From assembly GCA_023078555.1 (NCBI GenBank), contig CM041198.1:2344800-2408799 (forward strand): 64,000 bases of DNA. The letters are read 5' to 3'. This document shows positions 10,622 to 22,741 of this stretch, piece after piece (within the stretch, counting starts at the first letter, position 1; every line of letters begins with the position of its first letter). Below the pieces are notes generated by a model that did not search any database, was not told where the DNA came from, and saw nothing but the letters and a program-made list of their open reading frames with translations. Origin of the DNA: Ulva prolifera. Its lineage: Eukaryota > Chlorophyta > Ulvophyceae > Ulvales > Ulvaceae. The translations under genes and the position numbers were made by a program.

Positions 10622-13600
10622 ATGCATGCTTCCCACTCATTGAGTCGGCCAGAGCCACACGTGCTATGCTGGAGCCAACTCTGCTTTCGTCACACGCAGC
10701 GTGGACTGTGTCAGCACGTTGGCTTGTCCCATTTTGAATCTTTGCTGACCCGATGCCACCTGACACGCCATCAACAGTGGCGACCAGGGGCTCGCGCGGC
10801 GCTACAATTCAAAACTCGAAGCAGCCAGCCGGTTGACAAGGACTTGGAGCGGTCATTAGTACGACAGGCATGCTGCCGAGGCAGCAATATTGAACCTCCA
10901 AATGCCATTTCGAGACTGCATCGACTGACCAATACAATCATGTCCGCTTGGGAGGCGGACTCCCCACTTTCGATCATTGGCGTACGTATAGTGAGAGAAG
11001 ACACGAATATGTGGGTGGATATACCTGTGAATCACTCGAAGATAGAGCTGTGCTGTGAACTCGAGGATAGGCGCATAGCGATGCGGGAGTACAGGGAGAC
11101 GTACAGCCCGAAATTTACGCAAGCGATGAAGCAGCTCTTCTCCGACAACGATCGCATTGGATTCGTCACCACTGCATATGATGTTTCGGCTGAAGATGTT
11201 TTCTCGGACTCCCTGCTGCACGCTGTGACTTACGAGGCGCATCACAGCTTTGATTTAGATTGGACGAAGGGAAAGCGACCGAAGTTCGAGAGGTTCCACT
11301 GCGTCAAGACGGAGAACGTTGGATTTGTGGTGATAAAACTGCGCAGATGTCGGGGCCCGGACGAGGGGCGGCCTTGCAAGAAGCGACGTGGAGGGGCTGG
11401 CGATCAATGTGTCCAGGTAAGATCTGCAGCATCCAATGCACCGCATCAAGAAGGACACGCCCATCTTCACCTCTATCTGCTTTGCAGCTCACCGCGGCTA
11501 ATTGCGGACTGCCTTGCAACACAGTTGCCGTGGCTCCGGATCCCTGAAGCAGGCTTGCATGCGCAGGTCGCGTCCACCTTGAAGCACATGCGCGGGAATA
11601 CTGCGGGCAGGTGGACGCCCAGCCTTCTCAAAGGTATCATGAATCTGGTTGGCTGGAGAGTCAAGCCTGTCCACATTGTCACCGGCCAGTACCTGCCATT
11701 CTCGGCAGCGAGCAGCGCAGCAGTTAATGCGGTGCTTGGTGCATGCGAGTTCCCAAAAGGTAAACAAGAACCGGAGGTACGACATCACTCAGCTATAGAT
11801 GATATCTGTTTCCCTCAGCGCGCTGTGCGCTATCAAGCAAACATGGTAAACACACAAAACAGAACGATATGTGCACGACAGGACTGGCAGATTGACGTCG
11901 CCGTACGTTGTCGCCACCTCAAAGACGTTGCGATAGACATGACGACAGCTTACAAAGATATCATATTGGCCAGTTGGGATCGGCTTGCCGTGGACGGAAA
12001 GGCCGGTCACCAGTACCAGCATCAGGTCACCCGGAGTTTGCGCAAACCATGGCAGGACGGTATTAGTGAACACAGGGAGGTATGCGTAATGTATTCGAAC
12101 ATTGTTTCCTGCGATCGACGTCTCTTAGCACCCTCGGCCGAATCAGAAGAGCGAGAGATGTCGCACATGCAGTGTATGGAGCCAATGCTGGCAGCGGACT
12201 TCGTAGCGATGTCTGCGATGGAAGAATGGCAAGGAAGGGTGCCTGATGTCTTTAAAATCTACCAAAAGTTTTGTTCCCAAGCCAAGACATCCAAGAACGG
12301 TGAACTCTCAGTGCGGACCATGGCTAGCGTCAGGCGCGAGGCGAAGGAGGTGCTAGAACAGCAAGAGATGAACACGGTGTGCCTGACGCACATGTATGCA
12401 AAGTGCCATATCAACAACGCTGCGTGCTGTTGCAATACAACCCAATCCGCGCTCTGGTGTGCAGGAGTACATTGCTTTTGTGCATGCATGGCTTGATCAC
12501 CTTCATGAATTGTATGAAGCAGCGCTGCACGACAACAGGAAAGACCCAACAACAAGCTACATCGATGCTGGTATTGCGGAGAAGAAGGCTCGTGCTGCAC
12601 CCTTGGCGCTGCAGATGGCACCAACACTGGTGGCGCTGTTTGCATGTCAAGAGAACATGTTCCAAGGCATGATTGCCCTTGAGAAGCAACGACATGTCTG
12701 GTTCATGGTGGCTCAAGACAAGAAGGTGGACACTACAGAACACCAATTCCTGTCTCATGTCCCGGAAACTCATGCAACGCAGCTATACAAGGAAACGGTG
12801 AATCAGTTGATGACGCAGTTTTTGGTACGTTCCATCGGATGAAAACAATTCCTGCATACCGCCAGGCACGCAAACTTAAGGCATGCAGCCAATCACGTGT
12901 TACATGGCGCTACAGGAGAAGCATGCCCGCCGAACGATCTGCGTGACTATTTCGGAGACAGAACACGTAGAAACTCCAGCAACCAAGGACAGCTGCGAGC
13001 GGCAGAGACCAGGGGGCGAGAGACCAGGGGGCGTGGCAAGTCAGCAGCCACAGCAACTCGCCGCACCACAGCCCAGAAGTGTGGCTGAGTGCTCACATGC
13101 CAGTTCATGCGGCGATGAAGGCGCAGCAGCTCCTGCCAGTGGCATACGCCCTTCCCGTGCCACGATGCAGCATATCCCTGCTGACTCAACTGCGCTCAGT
13201 GAGGCATGCCAGGCAGCATCGCCCAAGCAGCCATCAGGGCTGCAGCAGGCTGCTCCACCGGACGTCGACTCGTCAGTTGCATTGGCAAACAGTCCCGAGG
13301 CAATTTGCGATGCTGAGCCTGCAGCCCAACAGCCCATAGCGGACCAGGTTCGCCCCTTGAAACAGGCATGTCTGCAAACCCGCTGGCCTAGAATGCGATT
13401 GGCTGTTGCACTAGTACAGCTTTGACACAGCCTCGAGAGTTTGAGTGGCGGGTGCAGGGCACGACTCACCATGCGTGTGAAGCTGTTGTGCACACTGCGA
13501 ACAACATGCAGGCTACAGTGTCGAAGCTCCAGCCTGCTTTGACCTGTGACAAGAAGGGCAAGGGCAGCGCTGGAGGTCGTACTCAGCAGAAGAGCAGACA

Positions 13601-14111
13601 AGCTGCAACGACGCGCAAGGTCTGCACCTTCCCGGATGTGCTGCTACATATCGTTACAGAATGTAGAGCTCAGCATGTTGCAAACATGATTTAAACCTAC
13701 GCACCTTCCCGGATGTGCTGCTACATATCGTTACAGAATGTAGAGCTCAGCATGTTGCAAACATGAACCAAACCTAGACAGGCGCAAACATGAACCAAAC
13801 CTAGACAGGCACTTGTCAAAGTAGTGATCACCTCTGCTGCGAATGCCCTGCTGCACACGTGCAACACTCCAGCTTGGCAAGAGCAGCTATAGCAGCTGAA
13901 GTGTTCCCTGATGCAGCCGCCAGCCAACAATCGCACCGCATCTAGAAAGAAGCGGTGTCAGGTAGACGACCTTGGCGATAAGGAAAACGTTGATGCGGCC
14001 ACGACGAGTGCCCACAAGTCCGACCTGCATGCCACCGTGCCCAACTCTGTGCCGGAGCTGAAGCCCAGCAGGGCCGGCAGGAGTCGCATCCCCAACAGAA
14101 GATATGCCTAA
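10622..14111 (+). CDS. multi-exon protein of unknown function
   Basis: The first coding block, 10622-12376, has an exact phase-0 junction to 12465-12824 (donor GTGTGC, acceptor GTGCAG) and then to 12916 onward (donor GTACGT, acceptor CTACAG). A Gln/Ala/Pro-rich segment follows, and the likely last exon, 13917-14111, is basic (SRKKRCQVDDLGDKENVD, ending SRIPNRRYA). The first block contains donor-like sites at 11417, 11760, 11777 and 11846, so smaller introns of 36-75 bp may be hidden in it. It is hydrophilic, with a KKRRGG-type basic patch, and has no signal peptide or obvious enzyme motif. Third positions are less GC-rich than in neighbouring genes and an AT-rich island precedes it, which hints at a mobile-element or foreign origin. 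The family is not recognised. The exons between about 13400 and 13900 are unresolved. Confidence 0.55.
13628..13797. repeat. 71-bp and 27-bp tandem duplications
   Basis: A stretch beginning CACCTTCCCGGATGTGCTGC is repeated after about 71 bp. It is followed by a shorter unit, GCAAACATGAACCAAACCTA, that also occurs twice. The duplication lies in the 3' part of the 10622-14111 gene, probably in an intron. Confidence 0.75.
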
Positions 14112-14794
14112 GACTACATCGACGGGACCCTCAGTGTGGAGGTACTGCCGTGCGGGCGTTCTTCGATGTGCCTGCAGCGACGGTGCAGCTAGCAGCTGTG
14201 GTCGTGTGAGCTTGCAGATGGCTTTGCAGCGGAAGCTGTCTGCAATGTTGACATGATTTTAGGTGCTTGCATGTGCCTCCAGAGGTGGATTGTGTGTGAG
14301 TTTTGCATCGGGTGGGTGCCTGCCGTTGCGTATGCCCGGGTGGGGCACTCGCACAAAACAAGCAAATCGGTTTGAATGCATAGTGGAGAAAAGGTTGTGG
14401 GCGGCACCATTTGTACTCGGCTTGCATTCAGGTGTGGCCAACCTTTCCAGGCCATGCTCGCCAAATGATTCCTTGTGTGCAGTATTTTTCCTGTTGTTTC
14501 TCAGCTGAGTTGCGGCCATATTCATGCTGTTTCAAGCATCAATTGTACATGTGATTTGTACCTGTCAGCTTTAGCGAGGCGGAGATGTTGGGCCAATTCT
14601 CAGGCCCGACGGCCGAGGCAAACAGCTCACAAGCCTCTGACCTGAAGCTGCAGAGGTGCTCCACGAGAATGTGTAGGGCGAGGTTGCAGCCGAAAACGCC
14701 GCACCTCCCCCAGCAGCTATCACTGTGCCCAGAGAGCCAGACGCCTGGCATGGGCCGACCCGCCGTTGTTGGCCGGCGAGTTCCAAACGGGGCC

Positions 14795-14890
14795 ATTTGT
14801 TCTACATATGTGGTCTCCGTTAATTCGGAGTTGTCAATGTCCAATAGGATACGGCTCAGTAACTTCAGATTTACTTTACTTTACTTGACA
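14795..14890 (-). repeat. dispersed repeat containing GTTAATTCGGAGTTGTCAAT
   Basis: The reverse complement of this segment matches 23418-23520, 35039-35115 and 36160-36236. The shared core is ATCCTATTGGACATTGACAA followed by a GTTAACGGGACCACAT-like stretch. All four copies end near short runs of TTACT/AGTAA. The class is not recognised. Confidence 0.6.
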
Positions 14891-14953
14891 CGAGTAAATC
14901 TCCATGTATAGAATGCACGCTTGCCGCCCTGGATGCACCGTAGCGTGTGTGCT

Positions 14954-14955
<2 letters not shown>

Positions 14956-14993
<38 letters not shown>
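14956..14993. repeat. poly-C tract (about 38 bases)
   Basis: Uninterrupted C run in intergenic DNA. Its length is probably unstable. Confidence 0.85.
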
Positions 14994-15794
14994 ATTGTGC
15001 AAGTTTATAATGTAAACTTTATATGCCACCAGTGCCCTGCCGCAGAGCTCCACGCGGTGCAGTGAGGCACAGCACAAAACAGGAAAGCGAGTGGTGACAC
15101 GGCCGTACGCCATGTCCGGTGACAATGCGGATACCATGCGGAACAGTCCGGCTCGATTTGCGACTGTCGAAAGCCATGAGTAGGTCAAATGATTGTGGAA
15201 AGCAGCTTTTGGTCGGGATCGAGTCTCTCAACTAAGGAGACGTCTTACAGGCTGTGACTTGCAGCATGGCCTGGCTGTCGAGGAGCGGCTGTTGATAGCT
15301 GCCAGGCTATCGAGGCTGTGATGAACAGGCGTGGAGGTGCTGCGGTGCCTAGACTGCGGAACAAGCTGGCCGCCTGCATGTGCATGTGTGTACATGCTGC
15401 GGCACTGCATGTGTGTCCGCTACATGCATGCACCACCACACTCCTGCCACACCTCTGCACTCTACCCCCGCAACTGCTAGCGCCTCCCTGCGGCCATACT
15501 CAACGAGCCCAAGCAGCAAAGGCCTCCGCCGCTTGCTCCCTGATGCATGTAGGGCTGCTATGCCCCCCCCTCCCACAATCCCCATCGGTCACTAATTCGG
15601 TGAGGCGTCGACGTCATCCCACAGTCGTAGTCATCACATTCGACCTTGTCATCATACGGCATCCCATGTTGTGCGAAACCGCATCGCGCATGCCACAGTA
15701 TGTATCTAGACGTTTCGTCAGCCGGAACCACTGTGCTTGCTGAGTCATGTTCGTCAGACAGAACCACTGCAGCTGTTGAGCCATGTTTAGTCAA

Positions 15795-18120
15795 TCACTT
15801 GGTACCGTTCCTGGCGTGGGCCTCATACCACAGGTACCCGACCATGCTCACCACAATCACCACCATGCCTGCGGCCTGCGGCAGCGACGGGTACTCCGCA
15901 AACAACACCACCCCCGCGAGCTGTGTCAGCACGATCGAGCAGTACTGCATGCTCATCACCGACGCCGCCTTGGCCCTCTCGAGGCCCTTCGTGGTGCAGA
16001 GCTGGTTGCCGTAGCCGCACAGCCCGAGGCCGAGCAGCAGCGCGCAGTCGCAGCCGCTGCGGGGGGTGACGAGGTGGCGCCACGTGAAGGCGCAGCCGAG
16101 GCTGGAGTACGTGAGGGTGCAGATGACGAGGTAGAGGATGATGACCTGGGTGGTCTCGGTCTTGCGGAGCTCGCGGATGACCATCTGCATGCGCGGGCAC
16201 AGTCGGCGGGGCGGTGGCGCAGCAGCCTGAGGCGGCGGCACTGGAACCGAGGCTCTGTGACCCCTACATATACAGTCCACGCGCGGTGGGGCGCCAGACC
16301 ACGTGGTGTACATGCATGGACGCAGAGACGAGGTGACTCGTTATGTTGTAATTTTCATCAGAGACATCATGGATTGGCAGGACACTACATGGCCCGGCAG
16401 GGGCCCGCAGAGGATGCATGCTGCGACTGCTGATCAGACGGCGGTGGAGAATGGTAGAGTGATAGTCATAACGGTGTTGCGCTGTCTCACTCCTCACTCA
16501 GTGCTGCCTGCTGTGCTGCCTCCCTCCCCGAGATTGTCCTTGTGACAGATACATTGCACACACAAAACAGCAGAGCGCGCCTAGAGATACCCAGCAGCAC
16601 ATCACGATGTGCCATGCATAGACATGCATGCCTAAAACAGAAGTGGAGGGGAGGGGGGTGCACGCGCTGCGGGTGAGCTTTGCTGCAGCCTGCCAGTGGG
16701 GAACTGGGGAGTGCAGGGTACGCGCGCAGACCCTGCTCTGAGTTCTCACGGCACCGTCCTCGTGGCGCCCTTGCTGAGTCAGCAGCGCAACAAGTCATCT
16801 ACGCACACGCATGCACGCGCTCAGCATGCACAGCGCGCACACCTTCACCGCAGCGGCGAAGAACGGCTGCGCCAGGCCGACCGCCACCCCCGCGGCCCTC
16901 AGCGGCGTGGCCCCCCGGCCCAGTAGCACCGGCGGCTCCGTGCACAGCACAACCCCGCCGATGCACAACGGGATCACCACCGCGGCCGCCGGGCTGACGG
17001 CCTCCCGCAGGAGCCACGGGCTGAGCAGCGCGACGATGAGGGGTGCGCAGAAGGAGAAGGTCGTGGCTGTGGCGATGGGCAGGAGGGCGCAGGCGGAGAA
17101 GAAGAGGGTGATGCTCGCGTAGCCGAGGGTGCCGCGGAGGAGGAGGAGGCCGCGCCGGACGCCCCACGGGCTGCCGCCTGCATGCATAGCGGGCCGCGAC
17201 ATGGGCTGACGTTTGAAGCGGAGCTGTGGCTACAGGGGTCCTGGGGACTAGTCCACGTGGATTCGGTTTTCATAGCGCGCGCCGTGATGCGTACGTCATG
17301 GCCTCAATGACTGGGCAGGCGGGTTGATGTCGCCGCCCGCCGACGTGCACAGATACTGTTGTATTGATGTATGAAGGTGTCTCGTTTCGTTGTGGCAAGC
17401 CGGATGAGCACCGTCGCATGGCAGCTCGGCGCGCGGTCGCATTGGCGGGGGGCGGAGGAGTGCGGCCTTTGGGAAGCCAGCATGCATGCATGCATGCATG
17501 CATACAGCAGCAGCACGCAGGAGTGAGCACGGGGTGTGCTGCACAGCACACCTGCTGCACACGCAGGCACTCCGCCGCACGGCAGAGCGCAGTGGCATTC
17601 CCTGCCGCCTCAAGTCAGGGGGTGTGCCACGCACAACACCACGGTCACACGCACGGCAGCGAGGCGGGCCCAGCATGCCCAGCATGCACAGCATGCCCAG
17701 CATGCCCAGCATCTCCAACGAAACAAGCGTGTACATCTGAGCCGGCACGCGCAGCATGCAAGATCACCGCAACAGCGCACATCCTGGGGGAGCCGCACCG
17801 GCAGAGAGGATCGCGGACAGCGAGACGGTGAGGATGACGAGGGCGCGGAGGAAGGTGAGCTGCCACACGGGGTACCCCTCCGCCTGCAGCACCTTGGAGA
17901 GCACGGCCATGCCGGCGTAGAACACGGAGGAGGCCGCGTAGTAGAGCATGCCCGCCGTGACGTCATCCCGCGGCGGCGGCGGCGGCGGCGTGGTCGCGGC
18001 GGCCAGCGCCGCCGCGGCGCCGGCGCATTTTGGTGTCGAGAGGAGGGGTTCGAGGGCGGGAACGCCGGGGGTGGCTTTGCCGGACACGACGTGCACCGCG
18101 TTCAGCTCCATCTGCAGCAA
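15795..18120 (-). CDS. EamA-family (drug/metabolite transporter superfamily) membrane transporter, SLC35G-like
   Basis: Three minus-strand exons, 18120-17799, 17177-16843 and 16184-15795, join in matching phases (1, then 0; donors GTGCGG and GTGTGC, acceptors GCATGCAG) to give 348 residues, the usual length for a ten-helix EamA protein. Exon 1 has an Ala/Pro-rich N-terminus, then helix 1 (DVTAGMLYYAASSVFYAGMA) and the conserved QLTFLRALVI segment. Exon 2 carries YASITLFFSACALLPIATAT and further helices. Exon 3 has YGNQLCTTKGLERAKAASVM and a last helix, AAGMVVIVVSMVGYLW. Members are integral membrane proteins that move small organic solutes; the substrate cannot be told. The start at 18120 is the first ATG in frame; a slightly longer N-terminus is possible. 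Confidence 0.88.
17480..17503. repeat. (TGCA)n microsatellite
   Basis: Six TGCA units in intron 1 of the transporter gene. Short GCATGC runs recur throughout the window, often at 3' splice sites. Confidence 0.85.
17673..17712. repeat. short tandem repeat, CAGCATGCC-type unit
   Basis: Four to five copies of a 9-10 bp unit (CAGCATGCCC / CAGCATGCAC) in intron 1 of the transporter gene. Confidence 0.75.
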
Positions 18121-18679
18121 CCGGGACGTGTTCAGGAGGGGCGGTGTTCGATCTCACGGATGCAGTGATGGATTGTTGGGAGCAGGTCGCTGTAACTGAT
18201 ACCATACAATGGAGCTGGAGGTTTGATACGGACGTGATGGGACTGACGTGTCACTCGAGTGTTGCGCGCTGCTGGAGGGGTGCCGCTACGAGCGAATCAG
18301 ACGATCAACCGCAACATACTTCCGATTGTTGCACCGTTGGCGTAGCGGTGCTGGCGTCTCGGTGGGCCGGCCAGAGCGATTGCCATGGTTCTGCAGACTG
18401 CCGGGCCACCAGCAGCGAGGCTGATAGACCACATCCATGTTTCTGATTGGCTCGATGCAGCAGCCGTCGAGTTGACAGGACAGCACAGCAATTACAGGAC
18501 ATGGGCGTGCGGGAGCAGAGGAACGCAGCTCAGGAAAGCTTCATTCCGAGGTGCCATTCTGACGAGCACACACGCACCCACAACCCCCCCTGGTCAGCAA
18601 CATCGGGGCCTCGTACAATCCCAGATCATGCGAGATGACAATGGCAAGCCACGGTTTGCCGAGTATATCACGGGGTACA

Positions 18680-18920
18680 ACAGATATCTATACGTGTGTT
18701 GCAAGGACAAAGGCAGCAAGGCGGGCGGCACCACGAAAGAAGGAAACAGACGAAGCAAACACCCACCCACCCACGAACGCGACACCCACCACGCGTATGC
18801 CCAGCCAACCCCTCACCGGCGCAGCAAACGACACAGATCCGCAGACCGCCAAGCACACACCCACACACCCATGCACGCACGCACAGACCCCACGGCCCAC
18901 ACAGATATCTATACGTGTGT
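18680..18920 (-). mobile_element. SINE-like element with 20-bp target-site duplications
   Basis: The body, 18700-18900, is a member of a family found at least eight times in this window. In sense (minus) orientation it starts with a GT-rich head (GGGTCTGTGCGTGCGTG) and ends in a near-constant tail, GCTGCCTTTGTCCTTG plus CAACA/TAACA. It is flanked by perfect 20-bp direct repeats ACAGATATCTATACGTGTGT at 18680-18699 and 18901-18920. Long, variable duplications, 5'-shortened copies and a constant 3' end are typical of retroposed SINEs; no tRNA-like head is obvious. Confidence 0.7.
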
Positions 18921-20962
18921 AGATGCTCGCGTTATCATGGCAGCAGGGTCGCACTCGCATACATACATGCGCATGTATCATTCGCATTCCGGCGTCATGA
19001 CTGCGTACGTCACTTGCATATGTCTACTCAGCGTATGATGTGCACCTATGCTTGGACTCGATGATGTCTGCGGCACTTCATGCAGAAACAGCACTGCGGC
19101 GCACCCGTAGCCACGTTGCGGCCAGTGCATGCCCCTGTGAACAACAAGTTCAGCGCATGCCAAAGCCGCTGCAGCAGGACATGTCCTTCCGAGACTGTAC
19201 GCAGCGTGCCACGCGGCAGAAGCTGAAGACAATTCATGCCATTCCCCACGGTCATGCCGCCTTTGAATTGTATCACACGAATTACCGCAAGGAAGATTTC
19301 GCCGAGCCTTGGCTGCCTGTGGCAGCCTGTCGCGAAGGTGCAAAGCAGTCGATATCATCGATACCATCGATCCCGAGACATTCAGCGCTCGCGCATGACA
19401 ATCGCTCTACAACTTTAAGCCGCGTACCACGTTCTAAAAGACAGGCTGTCGATTCCAAAGTTTTGTGTCGCTATCGTGGTCAACAGTCATGGAATCGTTT
19501 GAGGCACTGAGCTATTGCATGGTCACATCTTACGCTTTAGATGCCGCCACTGCTGAGAAATGCCAGGCTTCAACCTGAGAGGTATCTCGCAGAAATTTAG
19601 CCTTTTATGTGTGAAAGTACGTGAACATGTGGACATTTTAGAAAAGGTGTGCTGCTGAGCACAGCTGCATTTAGAGACTATGAACATGGCACCCCTAGCG
19701 CAGGCACACGGCGCGCGTGCTTGGTACATGAAAAGAATCATCAAGTGAGCTTCGGGAATCTGTAGTCATGGTAGCGGCTGCATCGCCACCTGTGTCGCAT
19801 ACATCCTTGCAGTGTCGCACAGAGTGTGGCTGCCCGGTCGCGAAGAGCGCGTACCTGTAGTGCGCTGCTTTACGCCTCATCTCTGATATCCATGTCCTTC
19901 CGGTCTTTGAATCGGTAGAGTGTATTCGCGCGCACGATACGGGCTGCTGCAGCCGGCACGTTCAGCTGTAGTCAAGTGGCCTTGACCTGTCTGACCCCTG
20001 CCGGCACGCGCTTTTGAATTCTGCCCTAGAAACTAACCGGACTGTTGCAACACCGTATACTGTGTGTCGGTAGGGCGCGAGGCTTGTGCTGGCTGCGGAA
20101 ATGATCAATTTTTTGCTGACTGCCCCGACTGGTACCTGCATCTGCGACCAGTGCAGGCTGATCATTTCCGGAGGCAAGCCTAGGCCTGATATCTATCTCT
20201 GGCGCTAGCGGCGCGCACAGCCTGCTGCGATGCGTCTTGTGCATGCTTTGGGACCACACGTCACGCGAAAGCGACGAGGTGGTTTCCTCCTTTGTAGCGC
20301 ACGTCACAGGAGTAACCGTCTACAGGCCGTGGGCTTGCACGCGCGGCACATGCGCACCCCACGCAGCGCCACGGCTGATACTGGTTGCCTTACTGCTGCC
20401 TGGTGAATATGGATATTTGGTCATGCATGAGAAAGGCTGGCCCTGAGGGGTATATTGGGTTCCATGTACCGGTATAAGGGTAGATATTCATATACCCTGG
20501 GTATAAAAGTATAGGATCAAGGTATAATGAACAATATCGAGTATAGAGACGCAATGAAACTCGGATCACAAAAGTAATTAGACATTTAGAAAGCCCTAGG
20601 CCTTGTTCTTGTGGTTCGTACAGATTTAAATATTTGTCAGTTCATATCAATAGGCGCTGTGTAGACATGCATCGAATAATGTTTTGGTTCAGAGTGGAAA
20701 AACATTCAATGCCTCACTTTCCAGAATTGATTCTAATGTCGTTCGAACAGGATCGGCGCCTCACCACAACAATTCCAGGCCTCAGCCACCACCCAGCAAC
20801 TGCCAGACCGCAGGGGTGCATGCGTGTGTGTGGTGCCACTGCACTGCGGCCGTGGCCATGCGTGTCGATGTGTGCTGGAAACGTGCAGCTCAAGATGTGG
20901 ATTCCACGCATCTGTGCAATCTGCGCCGCTGTACGACCGTTCACATAGCTACATTGCAATTG
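18921..20962. other. no recognisable gene; AT-rich island at 20455-20720
   Basis: No convincing coding frame. Between about 20455 and 20720 the composition turns AT-rich (for example TATACCCTGGGTATAAAAGT), like the island at 10380-10620. Nothing in it could be identified. Confidence 0.4.
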
Positions 20963-21948
20963 CTACACCATTCCTGCCAGACCTACAGCATGAGCTGCTA
21001 CGACAGCGACACCCAGCGCGCACGCAGCTCCTCCGGACACCCCACGCTGCGGCCTACCCTCAGCACCACTTGCATCCCCTGGCTCCCCAGGGTCAAGTTC
21101 AGCACTCGGGTTAGCATCCAGCGCCGCAGGCGGCCACTCTGCGCCGCTCTCGGCGTCCACAGTGCCATCTGGGCCGTCCTCATCTAGGCCGTCGACTCCA
21201 CCACCAACCACACCAATGTCGTCCGGCGCCGGTGCGGCTGCCCCCGCGGGACCTCCGGCCTCAAACTCTCGTGTGACCGCCGAGGGAGCGCCGGAGGAGG
21301 TGCCGTCGGGTGCGGCTGGAGGCTGCACGGAGCCAGGGGCGGGTGCTTACGCACCGAGACGTCTGCGGACACAACTTCTGCCCCCCGCCCTGCTGTTGGA
21401 GCCACCTCTCGCGTGGTAGCGTCGTCCTCTCCCGGGGCATCAGTAGAGTTCGTGGCAGGCGCGATGTTGATATCCCGGAGCATGCTGTCGCCGTCCGTTG
21501 GCGGCGCCGCGTTTGCCGGGGAAGTCGAGGGAATCACCGCCGCGGGCAGCGGCCGTACGGCTGGTTCGACACCGCTGCCGTCAGACAGCAGCGGCGGGCG
21601 GGTCGGCGCGGATACCGGGACAACCGGATCCGCTGGCGCAGACGCTGCGGGGGTGAAGGTGTCCGCCATCATGTCACAATGATTGCTGGGATGTCGATGC
21701 CGGCAGGCGCACTCGTCAGCGCCACTGCGGTCCCTGGCATGATGAAAGCGGCAGGTCTTGTGGCCGGCAGCAGAGGAGGGCCGCACGTCTGGAGGCAGCC
21801 CGACGACCCGCCGGCACAGCCCGGGCAGGGCGCAATAAATATCTCGATGCGGCAGAGGCGCAGCGGCAGCGGTCTCGTCGAGCGTCTCAGGGCACTCGTC
21901 CGCGAAGTCGGTGTACTCACGGGCACGCTGCGGGAGGTTCTCGCACAA
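20963..21948 (-). CDS. hypothetical Pro/Ala-rich protein with a Cys/His cluster and acidic tail
   Basis: A minus-strand frame, 21948-21355, can be joined to 21322-20963 by a 32-bp intron with donor GTGCGTAAG and acceptor GTGCAG, phase 0 on both sides. The joined 317 residues have a Cys/His-rich part (YCALPGLCRRVVG, then GHKTCRFHHARDRSGADECA) that could bind zinc, a low-complexity Pro/Ala/Thr region and an acidic segment (DGLDEDGPDGTVDAESG). The N-terminus is open, and minus-strand frames at 22037-22445 and a signal-peptide-like ORF at 22544-22741 may be earlier exons. No family is recognised. If the tiny intron is not real, the first frame ends at 21184 instead. Confidence 0.4.
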
Positions 21949-22543
21949 GCCCTCTGCACCTCGCAGTTCGCAGATGGTCAGCTCCGCTGCTTCCGGCGCA
22001 CGAGGGGGAGTACTTTGTCGTGTAGTAGTTCGTGGGCTAGACGGCTACAAGCACCTGGAGCGAGGCCGTGCATTCAGCGGCGCAGGAGGCGTAACCGAGG
22101 GATTCCAGGGTTGCTGCATCGACCGGGACGATCTCGACGGTGGTGGGGCCTTGTGAGGGAGATAGCGCGCAGATGGTATCATGTCTGCGCCGGGGCAGAA
22201 CTGGGCGCATGCGACCGTGGCCGGCTCGCAGCCGGCGCATGTTTAAGCAATGAGCTCCATGCAGCACGCGCTTTAAAGCAAATTTGTTGTTTGCGGGGGA
22301 GCACCCGATGATGTTGATTTCCTCCAGCGTGCACAGCGTGCACAGCGGGGTGCCGCTGCAGAATCCGCCGGAGGTCACACACGAGAAAATGGGTCAGATG
22401 CGTCGCAGCCACCTGTCGAGAAACCGGAGAGGGATCCGGCTGCAAGGTCTAGGAACGCTTTGGTTGCGAGGGACTGTTGAACGAAGAGCGCCAACCCCGG
22501 AGGGTTAATTGTCAACTGATGAGGATGGGATGCCTATATAGTG

Positions 22544-22741
22544 CTACTTGAGTGGCAGCTTCACTCGTAACAGGGACGAGCAGATTTCATCTTGTACTCG
22601 CGATGCGGTGTCCGCGCGGACCCGCAGCAGTGGTGAGGCGCATGCGAGGAGCGCCAGCGCACGCATGAGCTGCTGCGCTCTGCTGCGTGCTGCGGCAGCG
22701 GTGCGGCGTCCGGGCCCGGCTGGGGCGGGCGCTGTATGCAT
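22544..22741 (-). CDS. possible first exon with signal-peptide-like N-terminus
   Basis: The minus-strand ATG at 22741 opens a frame with a basic region and a hydrophobic stretch (QLMRALALLACASPLLRVRA) resembling a secretory signal, then about 20 residues with one Cys before the stop. A GTGAAG donor-like site near the end would let it continue into 22445-22037, but phases could not be made to fit. It may be the 5' end of the 20963-21948 gene or unrelated. Confidence 0.25.
   Translation of the reverse strand: MHTAPAPAGPGRRTAAAARSRAQQLMRALALLACASPLLRVRADTASRVQDEICSSLLRVKLPLK

Larger units (their letters stand above)
14112..15794. other. no recognisable gene
   Basis: Intergenic space between the 3' end of the plus-strand gene and the 3' end of the transporter gene. 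It holds a minus-strand copy of a dispersed repeat (about 14795-14890) and a long poly-C tract. The open frames are short and without motifs. Confidence 0.5.

Noticed and set aside
15783..16433. 216-residue plus-strand ORF
   Set aside because: Shadow of transporter exon 3, whose minus-strand frame has membrane helices and fits the splice phases.
21310..22311. 333-residue plus-strand ORF
   Set aside because: Arg/Gly-rich shadow of the minus-strand frames at 20963-21948, which have the better composition and splice motifs.
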